63,408 nucleotides of DNA from JAMQKA01 sp043951865. GTDB lineage: Bacteria; Bacteroidota; Rhodothermia; Balneolales; Balneolaceae. Location: positions 1-63,408 of the forward strand of contig NZ_JBINJF010000026.1 of assembly GCF_043951865.1 (NCBI RefSeq), in the 5' to 3' direction. The notes beneath the pieces were generated by a model. That model did no database searches. It was not told where the DNA came from and saw nothing but the letters and a program-made list of their open reading frames with translations. Each line of letters begins with the position of its first letter. The first letter of the stretch is position 1. Below, one piece after another: positions 35,764 through 44,239 of the stretch. The position numbers and the translations under genes are program-made.

Positions 35764-36768
35764 TTATTTATCAATGGGATCCATCAGCTCAATGAGCGAT
35801 CCGCCGTTATATAACCGTAAAATTGCCTCTCCCAGCAGGGGAGCGATATCCAGTACGTTGACTTTTTGTTTGATTAATTCCCCGGGGAGCCTGAACGGGG
35901 GAATGGAGTTCGTGATAACGATTTCCTGCAGTGCCTTTTCACGAAGTACTTCCGCAGCTTTTCCCAGGAAGGCGCCGTGAGTGGCCGCGGCATATACCTT
36001 CCGAGCATTCATCTCTACGCACGCTTTGGCAGCCCGGGCCAGTGTCGTCCCGCTGCTGATCAGATCATCAATTATAATTACGGTTTTTCCCTCGACCTGT
36101 CCTACCACCGTTTCTCCACTCACAACCCCTTTGCTGCGTATTTTTTCGAGGAACACAAGCGGGATGGACCGTCCGGTGGCCCGCTCCATCCGCTGCCGAA
36201 ACTGCTCGGCGCGCTTCACGCCACCGGCATCCGGAGACATTACGGCTATTTTTTCCTGGCCAAGTGCCCTGGCAAAATATTCGGCAAATAGTTCCTGGGC
36301 TTCCAGGTGCTCCGTACGACAACGAAACCCATTCTGATAGGCCTGAAGGTTGTGTACATCCATGGTAAGGATTCTGTAAGTGTTTACCGCCTCAAACAAC
36401 GCCCCGATGTACCGGGTGGTGACCGGGTCCCGCGGTTTCGTTTTCCGGTCTTTGCGCATGTAACAAAGGTAGGGGGTAATTGACGTCACCTGTCGGGCCC
36501 CGGCATCCCACAGGGAGCCGATAAAAAACAACAGTCGGCACAGCTTGTCATTGACGCTCTGCTGGTCATCGGCATATAACGACTGTACCACATACACATC
36601 ACCGTTTCGCACGTTTTCAAGTGAGCGAATTTTGTGTTCTCCATCCTCGAAATCGCGCTCTTCGTGTTTGCTTAAGGGAATCTTCAACGTTTTGGATATT
36701 CCCTCTCCCAGCTCCCGGGATGTATTAAGAGCGAATAACTTGAGGTCACTTTTGCCCGCTTTTGCCAT
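35764..36768 (-). CDS. prs: Ribose-phosphate pyrophosphokinase-like protein (Prs)
   Basis: A 334-residue PRPP synthetase: ATP + ribose-5-phosphate to PRPP + AMP. Two PRT-like halves; the ATP-site loop is CYMRKDRKTKPRDPVTTRYIG and the PRPP-binding loop is VIIIDDLISSGTTLARAA (about 227-244). Metal-site His is in VHNLQAYQNGF. It deviates from housekeeping Prs in the first half (KHEERDFEDGEHKIRSLENV), and this context in an acetate/PDH operon suggests a specialised second copy; variant Prs genes also occur in lxa-type loci. 18 bases after the ACP gene. Confidence 0.88.
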   Translation of the reverse strand: MAKAGKSDLKLFALNTSRELGEGISKTLKIPLSKHEERDFEDGEHKIRSLENVRNGDVYVVQSLYADDQQSVNDKLCRLLFFIGSLWDAGARQVTSITPYLCYMRKDRKTKPRDPVTTRYIGALFEAVNTYRILTMDVHNLQAYQNGFRCRTEHLEAQELFAEYFARALGQEKIAVMSPDAGGVKRAEQFRQRMERATGRSIPLVFLEKIRSKGVVSGETVVGQVEGKTVIIIDDLISSGTTLARAAKACVEMNARKVYAAATHGAFLGKAAEVLREKALQEIVITNSIPPFRLPGELIKQKVNVLDIAPLLGEAILRLYNGGSLIELMDPIDK

Positions 36769-36786
36769 ATAGTGAATGATAGCCTA

Positions 36787-37035
36787 TTACTTATTGACCG
36801 ATTCCGTTAAGAATTGACGGATCCTGTTCAAGCTCCTGAGCGTACTGTATTCTTCTTCCGGGATATCCACCTTTAGCTCCTCGCTGAGCGCCACCATCAT
36901 GTTGTAAAAATCCATTGAGTCGATATCCAGGGCACGGCCTAAATCCTCATCGGGCTCCAGCGCCTCGAGGTCTGCTTCCGGGGCTACCCGGTGAAGGTGC
37001 TTTTTAATAATGGCAATGATATCGGGTGCACTCAT
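36787..37035 (-). CDS. Acyl carrier protein-like protein
   Basis: An 82-residue ACP. The phosphopantetheine serine lies in LGRALDIDSMDFYNMM (Ser near residue 40), followed by the usual acidic helix and DIPEEEY. Divergent from housekeeping AcpP (DSL is DSM here). Its start overlaps the E2 stop by 4 bases (ATGA), so it is translated with the PDH E2. A role next to lipoyl-bearing E2 is unclear; it might carry an acyl group supplied by the synthetase of the same operon. Confidence 0.9.
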   Translation of the reverse strand: MSAPDIIAIIKKHLHRVAPEADLEALEPDEDLGRALDIDSMDFYNMMVALSEELKVDIPEEEYSTLRSLNRIRQFLTESVNK

Positions 37036-38252
37036 AATGTATCCGGATGCTGAAGGTGATCGTTTAGTGTTTCCAGGAAACGGGAGCCGGTGTGTCCGTC
37101 GGTAGCGCGGTGGTCGCCCGCCAGCACGGTGGAAAGTACGGGCCGAATGCCAATCGATCCATCGACCGCACGGGGGCGTTCCGTAATCTTTCCAAACCCG
37201 ACCAGGGCCACCTGCGGGGGATAAATAACACCATATACTTTTTCAGCGCCCCGTTCGCCCAGGCTGGTAATGGTGATGGTGGCACTGCTTAGCTCCCGGC
37301 TGCGGAGGTGTCCCTCTCGGGCACGCATTACCATATCGACAAACTCAGTCCGAATTTCATCCAGGGATTTCAAATCCGCGTTCAGGATCGCCGGGATAAC
37401 CAGTCCGCCCTGCCGCAGCGAGATGGCAAATCCCACGTGAATACCCTCCTCGATATGCATCGCTTCATCGGTCCAAAAGCCGTTGAGTTCGGGTACCTCC
37501 GTGAGGCTATTAGCTACCGCTTTTATAAGCAACACCGGTGGCAGCAGACGCTCATTGACCGGCCGTTTCTTGTTCTGTTCCTCCAGCCACTCAAGCGGAG
37601 CCTTCATATCTATTTCTGTCTCCAGGTAGTAGTGCGGGATCTCCCGGTTGGACCGGCTCATAGCTGTGGCAATCGACTGGCGCATGTTTTTCTGTGTTTC
37701 CATAGTGGATATCTTTTCCGCCATCTCCACCTCTTTTTCAAACGTTTCATCAGCCGTCGCTTGTTGAGCAAATGCTTCTACATCTTTCCGATGGATGGTT
37801 CCGCCAACTCCCGATCCCTCCACTTTGCTGATATCGACATCCAGATCCTCGGCTACGCGCCGCGCCAGTGGGGACGCCTTAATCCGGTGCAATGAGACTT
37901 CTTTTTCTTTCGATTTCGGTTTCCCGGCAGGGATTTTCTGCTCTCCATTTCCTGTCACTTTCTCCTTCTTCTCTTCTGGAGCTTCCGTCAATTCCACTTT
38001 CTCCTTCTTCGTTTCTCCCTTGCCATCGATAACTGCCATCACCGATCCCACCGGCACCACATCACCTTCTTTGGCCACCAGTTCCGTGATGACGCCGTCT
38101 TCGAAAACCTCGATGTCGATCAGTCCCTTTTCCGTATCTATCTCCCCGATGATGTCGCCTTTTTTAACGGAATCGCCGGGTTCTACCAGCCATTTGACTA
38201 GCTTGGCCTCAATCATCTGGGAGCCCAGGCTCGGCATGATGAATTTACCCAT
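37032..38252 (-). CDS. 2-oxo acid dehydrogenase E2 (dihydrolipoamide acyltransferase)
   Basis: A 406-residue E2. Lipoyl domain at 1-77 with the lipoylated Lys in GEIDTEKGLIDIEVF, an Ala/Lys/Glu-rich linker (80-120), E3/E1-binding domain (about 125-160, SPLARRVAEDLDVDISKVEG) and a catalytic domain (about 185-405) ending in AGDHRATDGHTGSRFLE with the catalytic His. With E1alpha and E1beta it forms a pyruvate (or branched-chain) dehydrogenase complex making acyl-CoA. No E3 gene is in the window. Start overlaps the E1beta stop by 8 bases. Confidence 0.92.
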   Translation of the reverse strand: MGKFIMPSLGSQMIEAKLVKWLVEPGDSVKKGDIIGEIDTEKGLIDIEVFEDGVITELVAKEGDVVPVGSVMAVIDGKGETKKEKVELTEAPEEKKEKVTGNGEQKIPAGKPKSKEKEVSLHRIKASPLARRVAEDLDVDISKVEGSGVGGTIHRKDVEAFAQQATADETFEKEVEMAEKISTMETQKNMRQSIATAMSRSNREIPHYYLETEIDMKAPLEWLEEQNKKRPVNERLLPPVLLIKAVANSLTEVPELNGFWTDEAMHIEEGIHVGFAISLRQGGLVIPAILNADLKSLDEIRTEFVDMVMRAREGHLRSRELSSATITITSLGERGAEKVYGVIYPPQVALVGFGKITERPRAVDGSIGIRPVLSTVLAGDHRATDGHTGSRFLETLNDHLQHPDTL

Positions 38253-39243
38253 GGAGACCTCCCATTTTTTTGACCGTATCTACGATATTTTGAGGTTGGG
38301 GGAGTGAAGCCTGCTCCAGATGCTTGGCATACGGCGCGGGCACTTCTTCTCCACATACGCGTTCCACCGGGCAGTCGAGGTCGTAGAAACAATGCTCCAT
38401 AATCCGTGCGCTCAGTTCCGCCGAAATACCGCCACTTTTCCATCCTTCATCTACGATAACGACACGGTTTGTTTTTGCCACGGAGGAAAGAATCATTTCA
38501 TCATCAAGGGGGCGCAGCACGCGCAGGTCCACCACTTCGGCCTCAATGCCCTCTTCGGCCAGCATCTCGGCAGCTTCCAGGGATTTATGCAGCCCAATGC
38601 CATAGGTGAGGATCGAGACGTCACGGCCCTGGCGACGCACTTTAGCTGACCTTATGTCAACAGCAGATCCATTGCCCGACCATGCTTCTTCATAATTATA
38701 CAGGGTTGAGTTTTCAAATATCAGCACCGGGTCGGGATCTTCGAGGGCCGGCCACAGCATGCCGCGCGCATCCTCAATTGTAGCTGGGACCAGGATCTTT
38801 AGTCCCGGGATATGGGCGTACCATCCCTCCATGCTTCGCGAGTGCTGGGCGGCCAGCTGCTTGCCCCCGCCCGTGGCCATGCGAATTACAATGGGTACAT
38901 TAAATTGTCCACCGGACATATACTGCAGGATGGCTGCCGTGTTAATAATCTGATCGGCGGCCAGCAGGCTGAAATTAATGGTCATAATTTCTACAATCGG
39001 CCGCATGCCGGCCACCGCGGCCCCGATACCACACCCGGTAAATCCTGACTCCGAAAGCGGCGTGTCGATAATGCGATCTTCTCCAAACTCCTTCAGCATC
39101 CCCTCGCTGACGTTGAAGCAGCCGCCGTAGCGACCCACATCTTCACCCATCAGGAATACGCGCTCATCTTTTTGCAGGGCCTCACGCATCGCTTCTCGTA
39201 CTGCCTGGCGGTACGTCATCGTTTGTTGTGTTGTAGTTTTCAT
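38245..39243 (-). CDS. Pyruvate dehydrogenase-type E1 beta subunit
   Basis: A 332-residue transketolase-like E1beta. I place the start at ATG 39243 (MKTTTQQTMTYRQAVREAMR); an earlier in-frame ATG at 39348 would overlap the E1alpha gene by about 90 bases and adds a non-conserved leader. Visible marks: GEDVGRYGGCF, ESGFTGCGIGAAVAGMRP, HSRSMEGWYAHIPGLKI and DLRVLRPLDDE. It pairs with E1alpha to decarboxylate a 2-oxo acid with thiamine diphosphate. 13 bases from E1alpha. Confidence 0.92.
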   Translation of the reverse strand: MKTTTQQTMTYRQAVREAMREALQKDERVFLMGEDVGRYGGCFNVSEGMLKEFGEDRIIDTPLSESGFTGCGIGAAVAGMRPIVEIMTINFSLLAADQIINTAAILQYMSGGQFNVPIVIRMATGGGKQLAAQHSRSMEGWYAHIPGLKILVPATIEDARGMLWPALEDPDPVLIFENSTLYNYEEAWSGNGSAVDIRSAKVRRQGRDVSILTYGIGLHKSLEAAEMLAEEGIEAEVVDLRVLRPLDDEMILSSVAKTNRVVIVDEGWKSGGISAELSARIMEHCFYDLDCPVERVCGEEVPAPYAKHLEQASLPQPQNIVDTVKKMGGLHG

Positions 39244-39256
39244 GGTTTCTTCCTTG

Positions 39257-40261
39257 TTAATCACTGTAAACATACCGGGCCAGGTCTTCGACCGCTTCTT
39301 CCGTGCCATTTTCAGCAAATTGGACCGCGGCCTCCACTTCATCCGCAACCTTGTCCTGCAATTTTTTTAGCTCTTCTTCGGAAAGGATGCCTTCAGCTTT
39401 CAGTGTTTCTGTAAATGTGGTTATGGGATCCCGCTTTTTCCATTCCTTGACTTCTTCTTTGGTTCTATACCGTTCGGGGTCAAACATGGAGTGGGCCCGG
39501 TAGCGGTAGGTCTGGCACTCCAGGAAAAACGGCTTTTGCCGCTCCCTGACGTATGTGATGGCTTTCTCGCTGGCCTGCATCACGGAAAGTACGTCCATGC
39601 CGTCAACACGTTCGGCCTTCAGATCATAAGATTCCGCCTTTCTGACGAGGTTGGTCTCCGCCTCGGCAAGCTCGAACGGCATTCCCATGGAATAAAGGTT
39701 GTTCTCGCAGACGAACAGGACCGGCAGCTCCCAAAGGGAGGCCAGGTTCAGCGATTCGTGGAACTCCCCTTCATCAACAGCGCCTTCTCCAAAGAAGCAG
39801 CAGGCGATGGCGTTGTTTTTTTGCCTTTTATAGGCAAAAGCCACACCTATCGCCATCGGCAGCCCATTGGCCACAATTGCGGATCCACCAAAAAAGCTGG
39901 TCGCCTTGTCATACAGGTGCATCGATCCGCCCCGGCCGCCGCTGCACCCCTCGGCTTTGCCGAACATCTCCGCCATGATGCTGTCCATCGAGACCCCGCG
40001 GATAAGGGCATGCCCATGCTCCCGGTATGTCGCAACAATACTGTCTTTAGGCTGCAGATTTTCGATGACGCCCACGGCCACCGCTTCCTCACCGTCGTAC
40101 AGGTGCAGGAATCCCCGGATCTTTTCCTGTGTATAGAGCTCATAGGCTTTCTCTTCCATCGCCCGGATTCGCTTCATCTGGTGAAGAAGGTGTATCTTTT
40201 TTTCATTTCCAATAGTTGTGGACGTGGCGCTTTTCGGGGCCGCCTTCTTTTTTATTGGCAT
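39257..40261 (-). CDS. Pyruvate dehydrogenase-type E1 alpha subunit
   Basis: A 334-residue thiamine-diphosphate enzyme subunit. The ThDP motif begins FFGEGAVDEGEF (Gly-Glu-Gly in place of the common Gly-Asp-Gly) and ends in VLFVCENNLYSMGMP. Phosphorylation-loop-like SMFDPERYRTKEEV and YRYRAHS are present. The start MPIKKKAAPKSATS is basic and low-complexity. Pyruvate is the likely substrate given the acetyl-CoA context, but acetoin or branched-chain 2-oxo acids are not excluded. 21 bases from the synthetase. Confidence 0.92.
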   Translation of the reverse strand: MPIKKKAAPKSATSTTIGNEKKIHLLHQMKRIRAMEEKAYELYTQEKIRGFLHLYDGEEAVAVGVIENLQPKDSIVATYREHGHALIRGVSMDSIMAEMFGKAEGCSGGRGGSMHLYDKATSFFGGSAIVANGLPMAIGVAFAYKRQKNNAIACCFFGEGAVDEGEFHESLNLASLWELPVLFVCENNLYSMGMPFELAEAETNLVRKAESYDLKAERVDGMDVLSVMQASEKAITYVRERQKPFFLECQTYRYRAHSMFDPERYRTKEEVKEWKKRDPITTFTETLKAEGILSEEELKKLQDKVADEVEAAVQFAENGTEEAVEDLARYVYSD

Positions 40262-40282
40262 CTGTTTCTCCTGTTACCGTGA

Positions 40283-42016
40283 TTATTTTTCAACCTTTTC
40301 TCTTTCCTGGTCCCTGAGCAGCCGGCGCATGATTTTTCCGCTTCGGGTTTTTGGCAGTTCACCGGTGAACTCGATCTCTTTCGGGGCCACGGCCGGTCCC
40401 AGTCGTTCCCGCGCAAAGCCCTTTATCTCCAGGTTGAGCTCTTCGGTCGCTTCAAAATTACTCTTCAGGGTGACGAACGCTTTCACCAGTTCGCCCATCA
40501 TCGGGTCCGGCTTGCCGATCACTGCCGCCTCTGCCACGGCCGGGTGCTCCATCAATATATTTTCCACCTCGAATGGGCCCACCATGTGCCCGGCCGTCTT
40601 GATGATGTCGTCGGCGCGACCCACAAACCAGAAGTAGCCATCCTCGTCGCGGCTGGCCAGGTCACCGGTGAGATACCAACTGTTGGCAAAGCATTTCACA
40701 TATCGCTCATGCTCATCCAGGTACCCCCGGAACATTGAGGGCCACCCCGCTTTCAGGGCCAGGTGACCGGAATCACCAGGCGTGTTTATCAGGGCAGGTT
40801 CAGCTTCTTTATTGTCGGGTGTGATAATGGCAGCTTTGATCCCCGGCAGCGGCTTGCCCATCGATCCCGGCCTAACCGGCATGGAAGGATAGTTGGCGAT
40901 CATAATGCCCCCGGTTTCGGTCTGCCACCAGTTGTCGAGAATCGGCATGCCCAGTGTTTTCTGTGCCCAACGCACCGCTTCAGGATTCAGGGGCTCCCCC
41001 ACGCTGAGAATCAGTCGCAGTGCACGCAAATCGTACTCTTTGCGCACATCAATATCCATCCGCATGAGCCGCCGGATGGCCGTGGGAGCGGTGTACCAGA
41101 CAGTGACCTTCTGTTCTTCGAGAATGCTATACCAGAGCCTCGCATCAAATTCGGCCTCCACCACAATGTTGGTGATGCCGTGCATCAGGGGCGCCAGGAT
41201 GCCATACGAGGTGCCCGTTACCCACCCGGGATCGGCGGTGCACCAAAACCGGTCGTCGGGGTGAAAATCCAGCACATACTTGCCGGTGATGTAGTGCGTC
41301 AGGGCGGCCTGGTGTACATGTACGACGCCTTTGGGCATGCCGGTGGTACCGCTCGTAAAGTGCAGCAGCGCCTGATCCTCGGGGGCTGTGGCAACAACTT
41401 TAAAGCTGCTTTTGGCCCGACCCATCAGTTTTGGCAACGAGCGGATGTGGTCGTTCTGCTCTTTTTCCACATCGGTCAACAGCACATATTTGAGATGCGC
41501 CAGACGATCCATCAACCCGGCTACTTTCTTCCGGTACAGCATCTCCGTGGTAACCAAAACCTTGGCTTTTCCCTTGCTTAGTCGCTGGTAGATCGGTTCA
41601 GGACCGTAGATGGAAAATAGCGGGCAATATACGCTGCCATTTTTGAGGGTGCCCAGCGCCGTGATATACAGTTCCGGTATGCGGCCCGTCAGCGTGCATA
41701 CCACATCTCCCTTCTGAATGCCCAATTTTACCAGCACATTGGCAAAACGGTCGGTCTCCTGCTTCAGTTCATTATATGTAAACTCCCGGCTTGTCCCGTT
41801 TTCGGCGATCCAGCGCAACGCCACCTTTGCTCCCTTTTTCCCCACAGCATGCCGGTCCACCGCTTCATGGGCTATATTTAAGCCTTCCCGGCCGGGGAAT
41901 CCCGACAACTCGTCAAGAACCTGTTCCCACCTAAAGGATTTATACTCCTGCTCGTAATTAGCCATATTGGGGGAAACAGGCTGAACTGGGGGTTCTATGA
42001 TCTCTTTCTCGGGCAT
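40283..42016 (-). CDS. AMP-forming acetyl/acyl-CoA synthetase
   Basis: A 577-residue adenylate-forming ligase: acid + ATP + CoA to acyl-CoA + AMP + PPi. Core motifs are HFTSGTTGMPKGVVH (P-loop-like A3), WWQTETGGIMI (A5), YLTGDLASRDEDGYFWF (A7), GRADDIIKTAGHMV (A8) and the acylation-sensitive PKTRSGKIMRR (A10 Lys). The active-site Trp of acetyl-CoA synthetases in WWQTE is kept, suggesting acetate. It is shorter than housekeeping Acs (about 650). First gene of a seven-gene minus-strand operon with PDH, ACP, Prs and a kinase; acetate and pyruvate thus both feed acetyl-CoA. Confidence 0.92.
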   Translation of the reverse strand: MPEKEIIEPPVQPVSPNMANYEQEYKSFRWEQVLDELSGFPGREGLNIAHEAVDRHAVGKKGAKVALRWIAENGTSREFTYNELKQETDRFANVLVKLGIQKGDVVCTLTGRIPELYITALGTLKNGSVYCPLFSIYGPEPIYQRLSKGKAKVLVTTEMLYRKKVAGLMDRLAHLKYVLLTDVEKEQNDHIRSLPKLMGRAKSSFKVVATAPEDQALLHFTSGTTGMPKGVVHVHQAALTHYITGKYVLDFHPDDRFWCTADPGWVTGTSYGILAPLMHGITNIVVEAEFDARLWYSILEEQKVTVWYTAPTAIRRLMRMDIDVRKEYDLRALRLILSVGEPLNPEAVRWAQKTLGMPILDNWWQTETGGIMIANYPSMPVRPGSMGKPLPGIKAAIITPDNKEAEPALINTPGDSGHLALKAGWPSMFRGYLDEHERYVKCFANSWYLTGDLASRDEDGYFWFVGRADDIIKTAGHMVGPFEVENILMEHPAVAEAAVIGKPDPMMGELVKAFVTLKSNFEATEELNLEIKGFARERLGPAVAPKEIEFTGELPKTRSGKIMRRLLRDQEREKVEK

Positions 42017-42097
42017 TGGATTCTCTCATTTTTTTCATTTGATAAAAGTATATCCAATCCGGGGGGACAGGCGACAGAGGGAATCCATGCTTTAGCT

Positions 42098-42116
42098 TGT
42101 AGATGGATTTCCTACA
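42098..42116. promoter_or_regulatory. Short inverted repeat in the divergent gap
   Basis: TGTAG-ATGGATTTC-CTACA lies 80 bases upstream of the synthetase start and 140 upstream of the hydrolase start, in the only divergent promoter region of this block. The arms are just 5 bp; no FNR/ANR-like TTGAT-N4-ATCAA was found. Weak candidate operator. Confidence 0.2.
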
Positions 42117-42257
42117 TCAAAGGGATGGTAAAGTCAGATCAGTTTGCTAACCGTAATAGTCGACCCTACAAGCGTATCCGTCAATTTCCTATAGCAAGAG
42201 ATCCAAAGAATAACCAGTATTAAATATAGCTGGTGAAATAATTCATTCAACCGGATC

Positions 42258-42926
42258 ATGAAAATAGAACTGGATATACCCGCTGATGACGTAATGCTGA
42301 AAGGCGATATCGTGGTGCCGGATAATTCAAAGGGCTCAGTAATCTTTTCTCATGGCAGTGGAAGTAGCCGGCTAAGTCCACGCAATCGTTTTGTAGCTTA
42401 CACCCTTGAAACCCAAGGATTTGCCACGTTGCTTTTTGACCTGCTGACAGAGAAGGAAGATCTAAACTACCAAACACGGTTCGATATTGATCTTCTAACC
42501 CAGCGACTTGTCAAGGCAACAGAATGGCTCAAAAGTCAACAAGATTACAAGCAGCTGAATGCAGGATATTTTGGAGCCAGCACTGGGGCCGCTTCGGCAC
42601 TGAGGGCTGCCGCAGTATTGGGGCCTGAGGTTGTGAAGGCCGTTGTTTCCCGCGGTGGACGCCCGGATTTGGCCGAACGGGTATTGGAATCAGTCAAAAG
42701 CCCCATATTGCTGTTGGCAGGTGAGTTGGACACCCCGGTGATCAAACTCAATCAGCAGGCGTTCAAAAAGATGCGTCGCATCAAGAAGCTTACAATTATT
42801 CCCGGCGCCTCGCATCTTTTTGAAGAACCGGGAACGCTTGAAGAGGTTACGCGTCATGCAAATGAGTGGTTTTTGAAATATCTCTATCGCTATCAAAAAG
42901 AAATCGAAAAATATTTTATAAAGTAA
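42258..42926 (+). CDS. Alpha/beta hydrolase (dienelactone hydrolase-like)
   Basis: A 222-residue hydrolase. Early oxyanion segment FSHGSGSSRLSPRNR (about 32-46); the nucleophile elbow is GYFGASTGAASAL with Ser near residue 100; Asp in LAGELDTPV and His in IPGASHLFEEPG complete the triad. Similar proteins appear in low-oxygen loci as a stand-alone unit or fused to a phosphoribosyltransferase. Substrate unknown. Followed 13 bases later by the BCAM0308-type gene, so they form an operon divergent from the PDH operon. Confidence 0.88.
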   Translation: MKIELDIPADDVMLKGDIVVPDNSKGSVIFSHGSGSSRLSPRNRFVAYTLETQGFATLLFDLLTEKEDLNYQTRFDIDLLTQRLVKATEWLKSQQDYKQLNAGYFGASTGAASALRAAAVLGPEVVKAVVSRGGRPDLAERVLESVKSPILLLAGELDTPVIKLNQQAFKKMRRIKKLTIIPGASHLFEEPGTLEEVTRHANEWFLKYLYRYQKEIEKYFIK

Positions 42927-42939
42927 GGAGAAAATCAGA

Positions 42940-43434
42940 ATGGAACGCAAGAAAAAAGGACACATCTTTAAGCAGGATCGTGCCCGAATATTCAAAGATG
43001 AACGATCCGATGTGTATCGGGAGAAGAAAAAATACAAGGAACCTACAAAATGTCCGACCTGTGGAGCCTCATTCATTGAAGGACGATGGAGATGGGAAGA
43101 GGTTTCTGAACAGGCATATAAAGAGCTGTGTCCGGCATGCAGGCGAATTCGGGACCATTATCTTGCTGGAACTGTGGAAATAAGCGGATCCTTCTTTGAG
43201 GAGCATCGCAAGGAGATTATGCACATGATAAAAAACCTGGAACGGACAGAGAGCCAGGAACATCCGCTGGAACGTATTATGGAGATAGATACAGACAACG
43301 GCAGCACCCTTATTTCGACCACGGGCATACACCTGCCCCGGCGAATTGGTGATGCATTAAACCAGGCCTACCGGGGAGAACTGGAGATCTCCTACGATGC
43401 TGAAACCTATATCCGTGTAAGCTGGAACCGGTAA
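42940..43434 (+). CDS. BCAM0308 family protein (zinc-ribbon-like)
   Basis: A 164-residue protein. Basic start (MERKKKGHIFKQDRARIF), then two Cys pairs, CPTCG (about 37-41) and LCPACRRIRDHY (about 63-74), forming a probable zinc ribbon. A helical middle and a C-terminal STTGIHLPRRIGDALNQAYR block follow. The pattern fits the family named after Burkholderia cenocepacia BCAM0308 from the low-oxygen-activated locus; ribosome or RNA binding has been suggested by the look of the domain, but function is not established. A good AAGGAG ribosome binding site lies 11 bases upstream. Confidence 0.88.
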   Translation: MERKKKGHIFKQDRARIFKDERSDVYREKKKYKEPTKCPTCGASFIEGRWRWEEVSEQAYKELCPACRRIRDHYLAGTVEISGSFFEEHRKEIMHMIKNLERTESQEHPLERIMEIDTDNGSTLISTTGIHLPRRIGDALNQAYRGELEISYDAETYIRVSWNR

Positions 43435-43522
43435 ATGACGTGGACAGCCAAAAGCGAGCTGTTGCCCACTGGAGCTGGAAATTCCAATACAAAAAGTTCT
43501 GAACTCATCATGGAGAAAGGAA

Positions 43523-44095
43523 ATGAAAACTACAGCACTACTGCTTGTACTATTTGTCGGAGGGCTTCCGGATACCGTTTTAGCACAGATAAAAGGGGTA
43601 CACGAAGGCGATCATATCAGGATCACCGCTCCAGCTGTTTCGGATAGCATCATTACAGGCCAGGTGGATAGCATTACGCAAGACAGGATTCTGGTTACAG
43701 GAGTATACTCACCAAATTCCTGGACGGAAATTCCCATCAATGCTATTGAACAGCTTGAAATACGCAAGGAAGTTCGGAAAACAGGTCGCGGTGCACTGGT
43801 CGGTGGGGGCATAGGTGCCTTTACCATCGGAATCATTACCCTGGCTTCTAATGAATCTTGTGATCCTGATGATCAATGGTGCACCATTGAATTTTCGGAT
43901 GGTGAAGCATTTCTGATGGGTGCAGCCGCTGGTTCCCTGGCAGGAGTGGTAATCGGGGCAATTATTGGCTCTGCCTCTAAAGGTGAAAAATGGGAAAGAA
44001 TACCGGTAGAAATAACCAGCACTCCCTTAAGCGTACGTATGTTTGATCGAAATAACAGGCATGCTCTGGGGATCAAACTTACATGGTCATTTTAG
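43523..44095 (+). CDS. Secreted protein with Gly-zipper segments
   Basis: A 190-residue protein. Signal peptide 1-21 (MKTTALLLVLFVGGL, cleaved after VLA). A small beta domain (about 22-85) is followed by two Gly/Ala-rich hydrophobic stretches (RGALVGGGIGAFTIGIITLA and MGAAAGSLAGVVIGAIIGSA) like glycine-zipper envelope proteins. A Cys pair (CDPDDQWC) sits between them. Start supported by GAGAAAGGAA. Function unknown. Its TAG is directly followed, in the same frame, by the coding sequence of the next protein. Confidence 0.7.
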   Translation: MKTTALLLVLFVGGLPDTVLAQIKGVHEGDHIRITAPAVSDSIITGQVDSITQDRILVTGVYSPNSWTEIPINAIEQLEIRKEVRKTGRGALVGGGIGAFTIGIITLASNESCDPDDQWCTIEFSDGEAFLMGAAAGSLAGVVIGAIIGSASKGEKWERIPVEITSTPLSVRMFDRNNRHALGIKLTWSF

Positions 44096-44239
44096 ACCGG
44101 TTCAGAAATATTCAAACGAAAGTTTCTATACGATTTTGGAGTTTCCCAGGACGATCCCCAAAGCGAGATTCGAGCGCTGAAACCGGTTCCGGGCGATCGA
44201 ATTCTGTGCATCGCCAGCGCGGGTGAAGTACCGCTTGAA

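Noticed and set aside
42060..42257. FNR/ANR-type oxygen-sensing box in the divergent gap of the lxa-like block
   Set aside because: No TTGAT-N4-ATCAA or close variant could be found; only a weak 5-bp dyad is there.
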